In this document: one piece after another, positions 1-7,607 of the stretch | Position numbering within the stretch: the first letter of the stretch is position 1 | Layout of the letters: the number at the start of each line of letters is the position of its first letter | Assembly: GCA_005879975.1 (NCBI GenBank) | Contig: VBIL01000037.1 | Location: 1-56,375, forward strand | DNA: 56,375 nt | Direction of reading: 5' to 3' | Source: Chloroflexota bacterium | Lineage (GTDB): Bacteria > Chloroflexota > Limnocylindria > P2-11E | Notes under the pieces: model-generated | The model's input: only the letters and a program-made list of their open reading frames with translations | Told to the model about the DNA's origin: nothing | Databases searched by the model: none | Made by a program: the position numbers and the translations under genes

Positions 1-796
1 CGAGCTCGAGCGAAGTCTTCGCGAGCGCGCTCTCGGTCTCCCGATAGAACTCCTCGCCCCAAGCCCCGAGTGACGATGCATCGTGATCCAGGAGCTCCTT
101 CTCGCGGAGCCACGTGTCCGTCGCGTCGCGCCCGATGGCGAAGCTTCCGCGGGCCGTGGGCCAGAGGTCGTGCTTGAGCCACGACGCGTATGCGGTCAGT
201 GCAGCGGCAGCGGCATCGGCGGCGGGGCGGAACGCGCGTTCCGCGGCGCGCTCGAGCGCCGTTCCTTTCGGGAGCATCGCCGGCGCCTCCACCCGCAGGA
301 ACGACGCGCCCGCCGGGACCGAGCGAAGCGCGATGTCGATCCATTCCCGGGGGACCAGCGCCGGATCGAGGTTCGCCTCCGCCGCTTCGATGATGGCCGG
401 GGCCTCGGCGAGACGTTCGGCGAGCGTCGCGACCCGCTCAGCGAGGGGGGCGTGCTCGCGGAGGAACGCGTAGTAGGCGCCGCGCGTGATCGTGTCCGAG
501 TAAAGCGTCGGCTGGCGGCGCCAGCGTGCGAACGGACGGAGTGCGCGCTCGCCGCGGAGCTCAGCGAGGATCAGGTCGCGGTCGACGCGCTCGAACGGCG
601 AGAGCTCGACGTCTTCGACGGCCTCAAAGCGCGCGAGCCAATCCTCGGAGAAGCGATCGCGCTCGCCAAAGCCATCGGCACTCAAATCACCGAGGCGATG
701 GTCGTGCTCGTGGATGCCAGCGATCGTGGCCGCGACCGGCTCGAGCGCGTAGCGCTGGTGGACGAAGTCGTAGGCGAGCTGGGCGAACGCCGTGAG
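1..796 (-). CDS. DUF885 family protein, C-terminally cut by window edge
   Basis: The minus-strand frame that opens right after the tatA stop reads as an uninterrupted DUF885 protein to the window edge. Recognisable features are the N-terminal segment with YALEPVAATIAGIHEHDHRL, then LSPFERVDRDLILAELRG, and later a WLREKELLDHDASSLGAWGEEFY stretch typical of this family. DUF885 proteins are putative zinc-peptidase-like proteins; the catalytic C-terminal part lies outside the window. Oddity: the homologous region starts immediately after the TAG with no ATG, GTG or TTG for about 36 codons. The first usable start (a TTG near 680) would remove conserved residues, so the true start is unresolved. 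Confidence 0.75.
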
Positions 797-1066
797 CTAG
801 AGCGCTTGGCCGCAGTTGGTGCAGAACTTCGAGTCGGCCCCGTTCGGTCGGCCGCAGTTGCGGCAGTAGACCGTGGTCCCGGGCGCGGCGGTTGCCGCGG
901 TCGCGGTCCCAGCGGTCTGCGTGGCCTTCTCGTTTGTGGATTCGTCGCGGAAGCTGCGCACACCCTTGCCGAGCTGGCCGAGCACGTCGGGGAGCTTCCC
1001 GGCGCCGAAGACGATCAGCACGACTGCCAGGATGAGGAGGAGCTCCGGACCACCGATATTGGGCAT
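797..1066 (-). CDS. tatA: TatA/E-type twin-arginine translocase subunit with C-terminal zinc ribbon
   Basis: An 89-residue protein. The N-terminus MPNIGGPELLLILAVVLIVF followed by GAGKLPDVLGQLGKGVRSFR is the standard TatA layout: a short membrane helix, a hinge, then an amphipathic helix. TatA oligomers form the conduit for export of folded proteins. Unusually, an Ala/Thr linker (about residues 45-65) leads to CRNCGRPNGADSKFCTNCG, a two-CxxC zinc ribbon at the very C-terminus. No tatC is visible nearby. It lies downstream of tadC with a 60-base gap and directly abuts the DUF885 frame. The assignment as a TatA-family protein is firm; the ribbon's role is unknown. Confidence 0.85.
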   Translation of the reverse strand: MPNIGGPELLLILAVVLIVFGAGKLPDVLGQLGKGVRSFRDESTNEKATQTAGTATAATAAPGTTVYCRNCGRPNGADSKFCTNCGQAL

Positions 1067-1126
1067 CGTGCACTCCCTCTCCCGCGCCCTGTCAGGCGCC
1101 TCGATTCCGTTCCAGTTTAGCCATGC

Positions 1127-1930
1127 TTAGACGAAGAGCCCGTCGAGGAGCCCGAGGAAGAGCGGGATGACGACGAGAAGCATGAGCGCAGGCAGGTAAC
1201 AGAGCACGAGAACCAGCATCAGCCGGCCTTCGACGCGGCCCGCCGCATCGAGGCTCCGCGCGCGCTCGGAGGCCCGCAAACGCTCCCGCTCGTCGCGGAG
1301 GACGGTTAGCGCTCCACGGCCCAGGTCGCGCGTACGCTCGAGCTCGACCGCGACGCGCGCGAGCGGCGTGAGCCCGGCCGCCGACCCCTCGCGGGCGAGG
1401 GCCCGAAAGAGCGGCGCTCCAAGCGCGTACGAGCGGGAAGCGGCGGCAATCGCGCCGTCAACCAGGACCGAGCCAACACCACGCTCGGCCACCGCGACGA
1501 GGGCGGTCTCGACGGGACGGCCGCTCGCGACAAGCGCCTCCGTCCATTCGACGAGCGCGACCAGGGCGCGTTCCGCATCCGCTCGACAGCGCGACGCCGC
1601 GCGCTCGACGTAGACGGTCGGGGTCACGAATCCCGCGTATGCCGCGGCGACGACGAACGCCGGGCCGATCGGGATGACCAGTCCGACGACCGCGACGAGC
1701 GCTGCCGCGAGAAGTGCGGCAACGACCTTCGCCCGAAGCAGGTCGATCTCACTCCAGCCGAGACCGCTCCGCGAGAGCTCGTGCGTGATCAGCAGGGACC
1801 GGAACCGCGACTCGGCGGCCGGCCGTGGCGACAGCAGCGCGAGGTGTCGGCGGACCATCGACGGTGGTCGGCTCGCGAGGACCGCAGCCATTCCCGCGCA
1901 CGTCGCGAGGAGCGCGCCGATGAGGATCAG
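1127..1930 (-). CDS. tadC: TadC-like type II secretion F-domain protein of Tad pilus
   Basis: Inner-membrane platform protein of the Tad/Flp pilus. It has hydrophobic segments near the N-terminus and middle (AALLAAALVAVVGLVIPIG), a cytoplasmic T2SSF domain, and a C-terminal helix with LVLCYLPALMLLVVIPLFLG. The first ATG is at 1891, but the same frame upstream encodes LILIGALLATCAG, a good membrane helix. A CTG at 1928-1930 would overlap the tadB stop as CTGA, mimicking the ATGA/GTGA/TTGA junctions of this operon. I therefore extend to the CTG, with the ATG at 1891 as the conservative alternative. It is the last pilus gene of the operon. Confidence 0.8.
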   Translation of the reverse strand: MILIGALLATCAGMAAVLASRPPSMVRRHLALLSPRPAAESRFRSLLITHELSRSGLGWSEIDLLRAKVVAALLAAALVAVVGLVIPIGPAFVVAAAYAGFVTPTVYVERAASRCRADAERALVALVEWTEALVASGRPVETALVAVAERGVGSVLVDGAIAAASRSYALGAPLFRALAREGSAAGLTPLARVAVELERTRDLGRGALTVLRDERERLRASERARSLDAAGRVEGRLMLVLVLCYLPALMLLVVIPLFLGLLDGLFV

Positions 1931-2763
1931 CGCAGCACCCCTTCTACCGCGCGACGGCTCGCGACGATACCGAGAAGCTCAAGTGCGATCGCGGCGGGCA
2001 CGAGGATGGTGCGGCCGAACGGCGCTGAGAGCGTGACGCCGAGCGATGGGACGGTGACCGCGAGATATGCCGCGATCCCCGGGACGAGCGCGGCGAGGAG
2101 CAGCACCTGCGATCGCAGACCGCTCGTCCGCGCGCGGACCTCTTCATCGAGACGCTCTTCAAACGCCAGCCGGTCCGTGACGGCGGCGACAAGTAGTCCG
2201 GCGCGATCTCCCGGCAGTCGCAGCGCGACCCCGATGGCGAGCGTTTCGAGGGCCATCCGCGCTCGGCGATCGCGCGTCGCCGCCGCGGAGGAGCGGAGCG
2301 CCTCGTCGAGCGGTGCGCCCAGATCGAAAGCGCGCAACGCGTCCACGAACGGCCGGCGCGCGAGGGGATCCTCGCTCGCGTCGACCGCGCGGCGCAGGGC
2401 CTCGGGCAGCGCACCACCCGAGCGGAGGACGGCCTCGGCCGCGCGCAGCAGACGCGTGGTCGCGACGCGTGCGCGTCTCGCGGCGGCGTCCGCGCGAAGA
2501 CGGATCACGACCGAGGGCGCGACCAACCCGGCGACCCCGGCGAGTGGGGGCAGGGCGAGTGCCGACGCAAGCAACAGCGCGACGAGGATGCACGCCGCGC
2601 GAATGCCCTCCCACTGCCAGAGCGGACGCCGCCAGCCGGCAGCCGTCAGAGTGCGCGCGTCCGGATGTTCCGACCGGGGCATGCGAAGGCCTTCGATCGG
2701 GGACACGAGCGCGCATGTGACGGCGAGCGCCACGGCCAGCGCTCCCGCGGCGGCGATGCTCAC
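1927..2763 (-). CDS. tadB: TadB-like type II secretion F-domain protein of Tad pilus
   Basis: A 278-residue membrane protein, the partner of tadC in the pilus platform that couples the ATPase to pilin polymerisation. It has an N-terminal helix (AAAGALAVALAVTCALVSPI), a second hydrophobic pair around residues 55-85, a T2SSF domain with ALRAFDLGAPLDEALR and MALETLAIGVALRLPGD, and two C-terminal helices (LLLAALVPGIAAYLAVTV and AIALELLGIVASRR). The ATG overlaps the tadA stop as ATGA, and the TGA stop overlaps the probable tadC start, so translation is probably coupled. Confidence 0.87.
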   Translation of the reverse strand: MSIAAAGALAVALAVTCALVSPIEGLRMPRSEHPDARTLTAAGWRRPLWQWEGIRAACILVALLLASALALPPLAGVAGLVAPSVVIRLRADAAARRARVATTRLLRAAEAVLRSGGALPEALRRAVDASEDPLARRPFVDALRAFDLGAPLDEALRSSAAATRDRRARMALETLAIGVALRLPGDRAGLLVAAVTDRLAFEERLDEEVRARTSGLRSQVLLLAALVPGIAAYLAVTVPSLGVTLSAPFGRTILVPAAIALELLGIVASRRAVEGVLR

Positions 2764-3902
2764 CGGAGGCGGCTTCGCAGGCGCACCGGCATCCGCACGT
2801 CGTGCTCGCCCGCGCGCCAGAGCGACGCGACGCCGCTCTCCTCGACCGCCGCGATCTCACGGATCGAGCGAGCACCGCAGCGGTCGCGCGCCACGTGCAC
2901 GATGATGTCGATCGCGTGCGCGACGTGGCGTGAGATCGCCATGTCGCCAAGCTCGCCGGCACGCGCGAGCAAGAGCTCGAGGCGGGCGAGCGCGCCGGCG
3001 GCCGAGCCTGCGTGAAGCGTCGTGAGCGAGCCCTCGTGACCGGTGCTGAGCGCCTCGAGGAGGGCCGAAGCCTCGCGGGGCGTTCGGACCTCGCCGACGA
3101 GGATCCGATCGGGACGCATGCGAAGCGCATTTGCGACCAGGTCGGCGATACCGATCGCGACGCCGTCCCGACCCGGCACGCATTCGAGATGAACAACGTG
3201 CGGGTGCGGCAGAACGAGCTCGTTCGTGTCCTCGATCACGACAAGGCGCTCCTCGCTCGGAATCGCCGCGGCGAGCGACCGCAGCAGCGTGCTCTTCCCC
3301 GATCCAGTCGCGCCGCTCACCAGGACGCTCGCTCGGGCGCGCACGCACTCATCGAGGAGGTCCGCCGCGGTCTCGTCGAGGCCATCCGCGGTCCACGACG
3401 GGCGCGGGCCGCGCAACGGCACCGACACGCTGCCGAACTTGCGAATGGATAGGCTCGGCCCGCCGATCGGCGCGATCACCGCATTGGCGCGGCTTCCGTC
3501 ACGCATTCGTGCGTCCACGAACGGCCGCTCGAGGGTCAACTCACGGCCAACGCTCGCCGCGATGCGATGCGCCAGTTCGGCGACATCGTCGGGTTCGCGG
3601 AACGCGACATCGACGCGCATCAGGCGACCACCACGCTCGACGAAGACATCGTTCGAGCCATTCACGAGCACATCCGTGATCTCGGGGTCGTCGAGGAGCG
3701 GCTGCAGCGGACCGAAGCCAAAGAGCTCCGCGCACAACGCGTCGAGGTCGCCGTCGGCGACCGGCGCTCGTGCGGCGGCACGGACGCGTTCACGAAGGAG
3801 CGCGCGCCGCGCGGGATCCGCGTACAGCGCGAGCAGGCCGGCCGGGTCTATGCCCGCCGCGACCTCGGCGCGTACGCGCGCGACCAGCGCGGGGTCGGTC
3901 AT
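2760..3902 (-). CDS. tadA: TadA/CpaF family pilus assembly ATPase
   Basis: A 380-residue secretion ATPase that powers Flp pilus assembly. An N-terminal domain contains FGFGPLQPLLDDPEITDVLVNG, typical of CpaF. The Walker A motif SGATGSGKSTLL sits near residues 196-207, the Asp box near VIEDTNELVLPHPHVV, Walker B near DRILVGEVRTPREA (about 265), and the His-box region near STGHEGSLTTLHA. The length suits the family, which lacks the long N-domain of PilB proteins. It overlaps tadZ upstream and tadB downstream by ATGA junctions. No key residue appears to be missing. Confidence 0.92.
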   Translation of the reverse strand: MTDPALVARVRAEVAAGIDPAGLLALYADPARRALLRERVRAAARAPVADGDLDALCAELFGFGPLQPLLDDPEITDVLVNGSNDVFVERGGRLMRVDVAFREPDDVAELAHRIAASVGRELTLERPFVDARMRDGSRANAVIAPIGGPSLSIRKFGSVSVPLRGPRPSWTADGLDETAADLLDECVRARASVLVSGATGSGKSTLLRSLAAAIPSEERLVVIEDTNELVLPHPHVVHLECVPGRDGVAIGIADLVANALRMRPDRILVGEVRTPREASALLEALSTGHEGSLTTLHAGSAAGALARLELLLARAGELGDMAISRHVAHAIDIIVHVARDRCGARSIREIAAVEESGVASLWRAGEHDVRMPVRLRSRLR

Positions 3903-4684
3903 GCCAGAGCGCGCAGGAGTGAGTCGATCGCACGCAGGGTCGCCGCTCGGGCTGCGAACGAGTCTTCGGCGAGATAGGTGTCCTGCGGGATCGCGGCGAG
4001 CAGCGGAAAACCGATCCGCTCGGCGATGCGCGCCGCATCTTCATCGGCGGCCATGACCACCACAAGTCCGACGGCGCACGGGGCGCGCTGCAGAAGTGGC
4101 GCCGCGCAGAACGCCGCCTGCAGCTGAGCCGAGCGCGTTCCGGTCACAAGGCACACTCGATCGAGCGTGGAGAGGATCGCGGGATCGAGCGCGTCAGCGC
4201 CGGCCCCGAGATCGAGGACCGTCGCACGTCCCGCCGAGCAGGTCCGCAGGAGCTCGTTTACGCGCTCGGCGTCGAAGGTCGCATGCAGCGACGGCGCGCC
4301 CGGAAGAAAGGGCACGGCGGACCAGCGCGAGACGAGCTCCTTCTCGCGACCCGGTTGTAGCAGGGCATCGGCGATGCTCGCCGCGGTCAAGCCGGCGCGA
4401 AGCGCGAGCGCCGGGGCCCAGCGGTCGAGGTCGACAAGGAGCGGCGGCTCGCCGCCGGCAGCGGAGCGATGGGCGGTGAGCGCGGCGACGGTCGTCGCGC
4501 CTGCGCCGGCCGCGAGTGACCAGAATGCGACGCGCTTTCCTCGGCGGAGCGCCGCCGGTCGCGCCGGGACGAGCGGCGCGAGCGGCTCCGCCCGTCCGGT
4601 CGCCTCACGCATCAGCGCCAGCGCGACCGCCGCGACCGGCGATGCATCCAGCATCGACCGGATGCGACTCAAGCGAATAGCCAT
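3899..4684 (-). CDS. TadZ/CpaE-like MinD-type protein with degenerate P-loop
   Basis: A 261-residue protein at the tadZ/cpaE position, directly upstream of the tadA ATPase. TadZ/CpaE proteins localise the pilus machine and have a MinD/ParA fold. Here the P-loop region reads WSLAAGAGATTVAALTA: the glycines and TT are kept but the signature lysines are replaced, so ATP hydrolysis is doubtful. Further MinD-like elements are LLVDLDRWAPALALRAGL and ATVLDLGAGADALDP. The start overlaps the preceding gene by 16 bases. Function is inferred from position and partial motif. Confidence 0.7.
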   Translation of the reverse strand: MAIRLSRIRSMLDASPVAAVALALMREATGRAEPLAPLVPARPAALRRGKRVAFWSLAAGAGATTVAALTAHRSAAGGEPPLLVDLDRWAPALALRAGLTAASIADALLQPGREKELVSRWSAVPFLPGAPSLHATFDAERVNELLRTCSAGRATVLDLGAGADALDPAILSTLDRVCLVTGTRSAQLQAAFCAAPLLQRAPCAVGLVVVMAADEDAARIAERIGFPLLAAIPQDTYLAEDSFAARAATLRAIDSLLRALA

Positions 4685-5223
4685 CGCGCGAGCTCGCCGT
4701 CTTTCGCGAACGCGCGATGTTCTGGCGGCGCGATGATCGCTCCCACGTCGAAGACGATCGGGCGCAAAGCCCGGCGCGCTTCGGCCGATCGCAGCACGTC
4801 ACGCGTGCTCCAGGCGCGACGCCGCCAGCCGATCCCCGCGTCTTCGCCTCGCAGAAGCGCCCGAACGAGAGCGCGGTCGGCGGGGCGTGGCCTTTGCCAC
4901 CGCCTGGCGAGTAGACGCCGTGTCTCCGAGCCGAGCGCGAGAGCGCGGACGTGCACGAGATCGAGCGCGAGCGCGGCCAACGGGAGGGGCGTAAGGTCGC
5001 GACCGATCGCCGCACGGGTCCCAGGCCGCGGGGCGAGCGCGCTGAGCACCGCCGTCGCGCGAACGCCGGCGAACGCGAGGAGCCGTTGGGCGCGGGCGAC
5101 CTGGGCGTCGTCCAGTTCGACGAAGGTCCCATCAGGCGTGCGCGCGAGGGTTGCCGTCCCGATGCTCGCGATCGCGCGATCGACGTCCCCTGCGGCGACA
5201 CGCTCACAGCGCAGGACAGCCAT
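4669..5223 (-). CDS. hypothetical protein of the Tad operon
   Basis: A 184-residue soluble protein, rich in Ala, Arg and Leu, with no membrane segment or signal peptide and no motif I recognise. Its ATG overlaps the cpaB stop by one base (TGATG) and its end overlaps the tadZ-like start by 16 bases, so it is co-translated with the pilus genes. The N-terminal ERVAAGDVDRAIASIGTATLARTP and C-terminal RPIVFDVGAIIAPPEHRAF parts look folded. It may be a lineage-specific pilus assembly or regulatory component; the function is unknown. Confidence 0.6.
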   Translation of the reverse strand: MAVLRCERVAAGDVDRAIASIGTATLARTPDGTFVELDDAQVARAQRLLAFAGVRATAVLSALAPRPGTRAAIGRDLTPLPLAALALDLVHVRALALGSETRRLLARRWQRPRPADRALVRALLRGEDAGIGWRRRAWSTRDVLRSAEARRALRPIVFDVGAIIAPPEHRAFAKDGELARWLFA

Positions 5224-5786
5224 CAGCGTGACCCGACGAGAGCGAGGATGAACGTGCTCGTCGCTATGCGGTCGGCGAACCGGATGTACGGTGCGCCGGT
5301 TTCGGCGCGAACGTCGAGCACCAGGGCGGCCTGCACGAGCAGCTCGGTGGCGCGGCCCGCGGGCGCGCGGCCACCCACGGGCACTGCGAGGACATCGACA
5401 CGCGCGCCGGGGACGAGCGCACCACCCACCGCCTGCGCCGCGCTCATCGGCAAGGCGACCCCGCGCATCCCTCGCGGCAGCGCAAGACCGGTGTGGAACG
5501 CGGCCGCGTCCTCCGCGAGCCCCGCGGAGAGCACGACCTGGCCGCGCCAGAGCGGAGCCCGTGGGATCTTGCCAAGGGCGGCGGAGACGTCGGCGACCGA
5601 TCCGGCCGGCACAGCATCCGGAGGAAGCGATGCGGTCCCAAGGTCATCGACCGTGAGCGGATGCGTCGCGTCGAGGTCGCGTGCCGCGACGATCACCGAG
5701 GAGCGCTGGGCGCCCGCGTAATAGAGGACACCGGCTAGCAGGCCGGATGCGACCGCGAGCCCGACCAGCGCGCGCTGTCCGATCAA
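5223..5786 (-). CDS. cpaB: CpaB-like Flp pilus assembly protein (SAF domain)
   Basis: About 187 residues. A single N-terminal anchor (ALVGLAVASGLLAGVLYYAG) is followed by a SAF domain with VIVAARDLDATHPLTVDDL, WRGQVVLSAGL and RGMRGVALPMSAAQAVGG, then GALVPGARVDVLAVP. This is the CpaB/RcpC arrangement; such proteins bind cell-wall glycan and organise the pilus export path. The open frame continues upstream to 5993, but that part is Arg-rich shadow of the preceding gene. The proposed TTG start at 5784-5786 overlaps the previous stop (TTGA) and puts the anchor at the N-terminus, as the family requires. Confidence 0.85.
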   Translation of the reverse strand: MIGQRALVGLAVASGLLAGVLYYAGAQRSSVIVAARDLDATHPLTVDDLGTASLPPDAVPAGSVADVSAALGKIPRAPLWRGQVVLSAGLAEDAAAFHTGLALPRGMRGVALPMSAAQAVGGALVPGARVDVLAVPVGGRAPAGRATELLVQAALVLDVRAETGAPYIRFADRIATSTFILALVGSR

Positions 5787-6733
5787 TCCTGCAGCGCCGG
5801 TGAGCGGACGCTCACCGCGATGTGAGCGTCGACCAGACGATGACCGGTCTCTGGCGTGTCGACCTCCAACCGAAAGACGAGCTCGTACGCGGAACCCGGG
5901 GGAGCAAGCCGCGCCCAGGACGTCCGGAATGGAGTGGCTCCGCCTCCCGACGTGCTCACCGCCTCGCCCCCGTCGCCCGAGGCGAGCGACCACGCTCGCA
6001 CCGCAACCTCACGATCGCCGGCAAAGGCGTGCAGCCAGATCGAGACGACTCGTCCGCGCAGGACCTCGATCCTCGTCAGCGGAACGCTCGCGGGTGCGAG
6101 CGACACACCCGGCCTAATGGGGAGCTGCGGCGGGTCGACGTCACGCGGTTCGCGCTCGGCGCCCTCGCCCGGCCCTTTACCGCCACAGCACGTTCCGGTC
6201 GGCAGCGGACCGGTCGCGGCCGGCGCCGCGACAGGCGCTGGGCCGGCGGAACTCGCGCCGGGCGCCGGCGTGTTCGCCCTCTGCCGCGCCAGCTCCGCGT
6301 CGTCCTGGAAGAAGACGACGCTCACGGGCACGAAGCCGTCATTCGTTAGCAGGTAGTTCTCGTAGTAGGTCCCCGCGACCGCTCGGCCGTCGGTGAGCGT
6401 GGCCCGGCCGTTGAACGCGGCACCGTCGAAAGTGCTCAGCGTTCCGGTACCGACCTCGTCGAGTACGCGCGCGTAGCTGCCCGTGGACTCGTGGATGGTC
6501 GTCGTGGTGTACGTCGTGAGCGGTCCGCTCACGGTGACGACGTCGGCGACGTACGTGTCGGTCACGTAATAGAGACCGGGCGGCGGCGCGATGAAGGGCG
6601 CCGGGTCCGCGGGCGGGGCAGACACGGGCGGCTCGGGTGATCCGCTCGCCTCGTCGTATGGATCCCAGGCGAGCGCGGGTGATGCTCCTGTTGCGAGCAG
6701 CGCGAGCGCGAAGGCAGCGGCGCGCAGGGTCAT
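5783..6733 (-). CDS. secreted hypothetical protein of the Tad operon
   Basis: A 316-residue protein with a clear signal peptide (MTLRAAAFALALLATGASPALA, cut before WDPYDE). A Pro-rich segment follows, then a Thr/Tyr-rich beta-like region (LTTYTTTTIHESTG), a Pro/Ala linker, a CC pair in TGTCCGGKG, and a C-terminal beta-rich domain. No family recognised. It sits between the tadG-like gene (ATGA overlap at 6730-6733) and cpaB (TTGA overlap), in the operon where diderm bacteria carry the rcpA/cpaC secretin, which is missing here. It may therefore be a wall-side or exit component of a monoderm pilus; this is inference from position only. Confidence 0.65.
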   Translation of the reverse strand: MTLRAAAFALALLATGASPALAWDPYDEASGSPEPPVSAPPADPAPFIAPPPGLYYVTDTYVADVVTVSGPLTTYTTTTIHESTGSYARVLDEVGTGTLSTFDGAAFNGRATLTDGRAVAGTYYENYLLTNDGFVPVSVVFFQDDAELARQRANTPAPGASSAGPAPVAAPAATGPLPTGTCCGGKGPGEGAEREPRDVDPPQLPIRPGVSLAPASVPLTRIEVLRGRVVSIWLHAFAGDREVAVRAWSLASGDGGEAVSTSGGGATPFRTSWARLAPPGSAYELVFRLEVDTPETGHRLVDAHIAVSVRSPALQD

Positions 6734-7215
6734 CGCGGCGAGCTCACGGCGAGAACGCCGATGGTCGTCACCGGGTGGAAGGCGAGCGCTCCGAAGACGG
6801 GTGTGCGCACCGGAACATCGGCGGCAAGGCGTACGGCAGGTCGTTGGTAACGGGCGCCGGTCCGCGCGTCGACTGATGGAGCTGATGGATACGCGGCGAT
6901 ATCCGCCATAGCGGCGATCTCCGACGACGACGCCGCGAGCAGCGCCTCCGACAGCTCGAGCTCGCGTTCGAAGTACTCGCGCGCCACGTCCGAGGCGTCG
7001 CCAGCGAGCCGGAGCGATCCGGTGCGCGACAGCTCGGCGTCGTCCTGATCGTTCACCGCCACGAGCGTCGCGAGGTCGGCGGCGGCGCGAACTCGCGCGG
7101 CCGCGACGCGGAGCGCGCCGAGCTGCAGCACGCCCGCGAGAACGGTCAAGAGCAGCGGCAGCAGGACAACCGTCGTGACGGCCGCGCTCGCATGGTCGTC
7201 GCGCAGCGCGTTCAC
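6730..7215 (-). CDS. TadG/Rv3654c-like pseudopilin-type protein
   Basis: A 161-residue protein with one N-terminal helix (AAVTTVVLLPLLLTVLAGVLQ) followed by RVAAARVRAAADLATLVAVND, the pattern of TadE/TadG-like and actinobacterial Rv3654c-type proteins, in which a hydrophobic helix precedes an Ala-rich amphipathic stretch. The remainder is an extracytoplasmic domain. The GTG start at 7213-7215 overlaps the tadE stop (GTGA) and the end overlaps the next ATG. These proteins are thought to be minor pilins or pilus-tip or wall components. The family call is moderately sure. Confidence 0.7.
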   Translation of the reverse strand: MNALRDDHASAAVTTVVLLPLLLTVLAGVLQLGALRVAAARVRAAADLATLVAVNDQDDAELSRTGSLRLAGDASDVAREYFERELELSEALLAASSSEIAAMADIAAYPSAPSVDARTGARYQRPAVRLAADVPVRTPVFGALAFHPVTTIGVLAVSSPR

Positions 7216-7607
7216 CGGTTCACCTCTCCGCGCGAGATCGCGCTCGAACGAATTGGGAGAGTCGTCGTGAAAAGGAATGGGATCGCGACACGGTATTCCG
7301 TGCTGACCGAAACGCTGACGGGCTCGCGCCAGCCAACGCGTGCCGGCGCGATCTCGATGGTGGCGACACCGGGATCGATCCCCGAGGCGCGGAGCTGTTC
7401 GGCGAGCAGACCACGAACCTCCGCGCCGTCGCCTCCGATCTCGCCGGCGTAGCGCGCGGCCTGGACGGTCGCGGCGTCCTGCGCGAGCCAGCGTTCGAGG
7501 GCAGCGCCGAACTCAAGGATGGAGAAGAGCAGCGGGACGAGGATCGCGATCATGAGCGTCATCTCGAGTGTCGCGAGGCCACGTTCCTCGCCGACGGCTT
7601 TCGTCAA
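7212..7607 (-). CDS. tadE: TadE-like minor pseudopilin
   Basis: About 131 residues. After a short leader, ERGLATLEMTLMIAILVPLL gives the Gly/Glu+5 type pilin-like cleavage motif and helix, followed by FSILEFGAALERWLAQDAAT, as in TadE. I place the start at the TTG at 7605-7607, which overlaps the pilin stop (TTGA), the same junction type as cpaB. The frame is open far upstream (to 8180) because the ACT-domain gene shares it; the intervening residues are Arg-rich and non-coding in character. TadE is a minor pilin processed by the Flp prepilin peptidase, which is not in this window. Confidence 0.82.
   Translation of the reverse strand: MTKAVGEERGLATLEMTLMIAILVPLLFSILEFGAALERWLAQDAATVQAARYAGEIGGDGAEVRGLLAEQLRASGIDPGVATIEIAPARVGWREPVSVSVSTEYRVAIPFLFTTTLPIRSSAISRGEVNR

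Noticed and set aside
83-1120. A 345-residue plus-strand ORF over tatA and DUF885
   Set aside because: Arg/Glu/Leu-rich with no family resemblance, antisense to two recognisable genes; typical GC-rich shadow.
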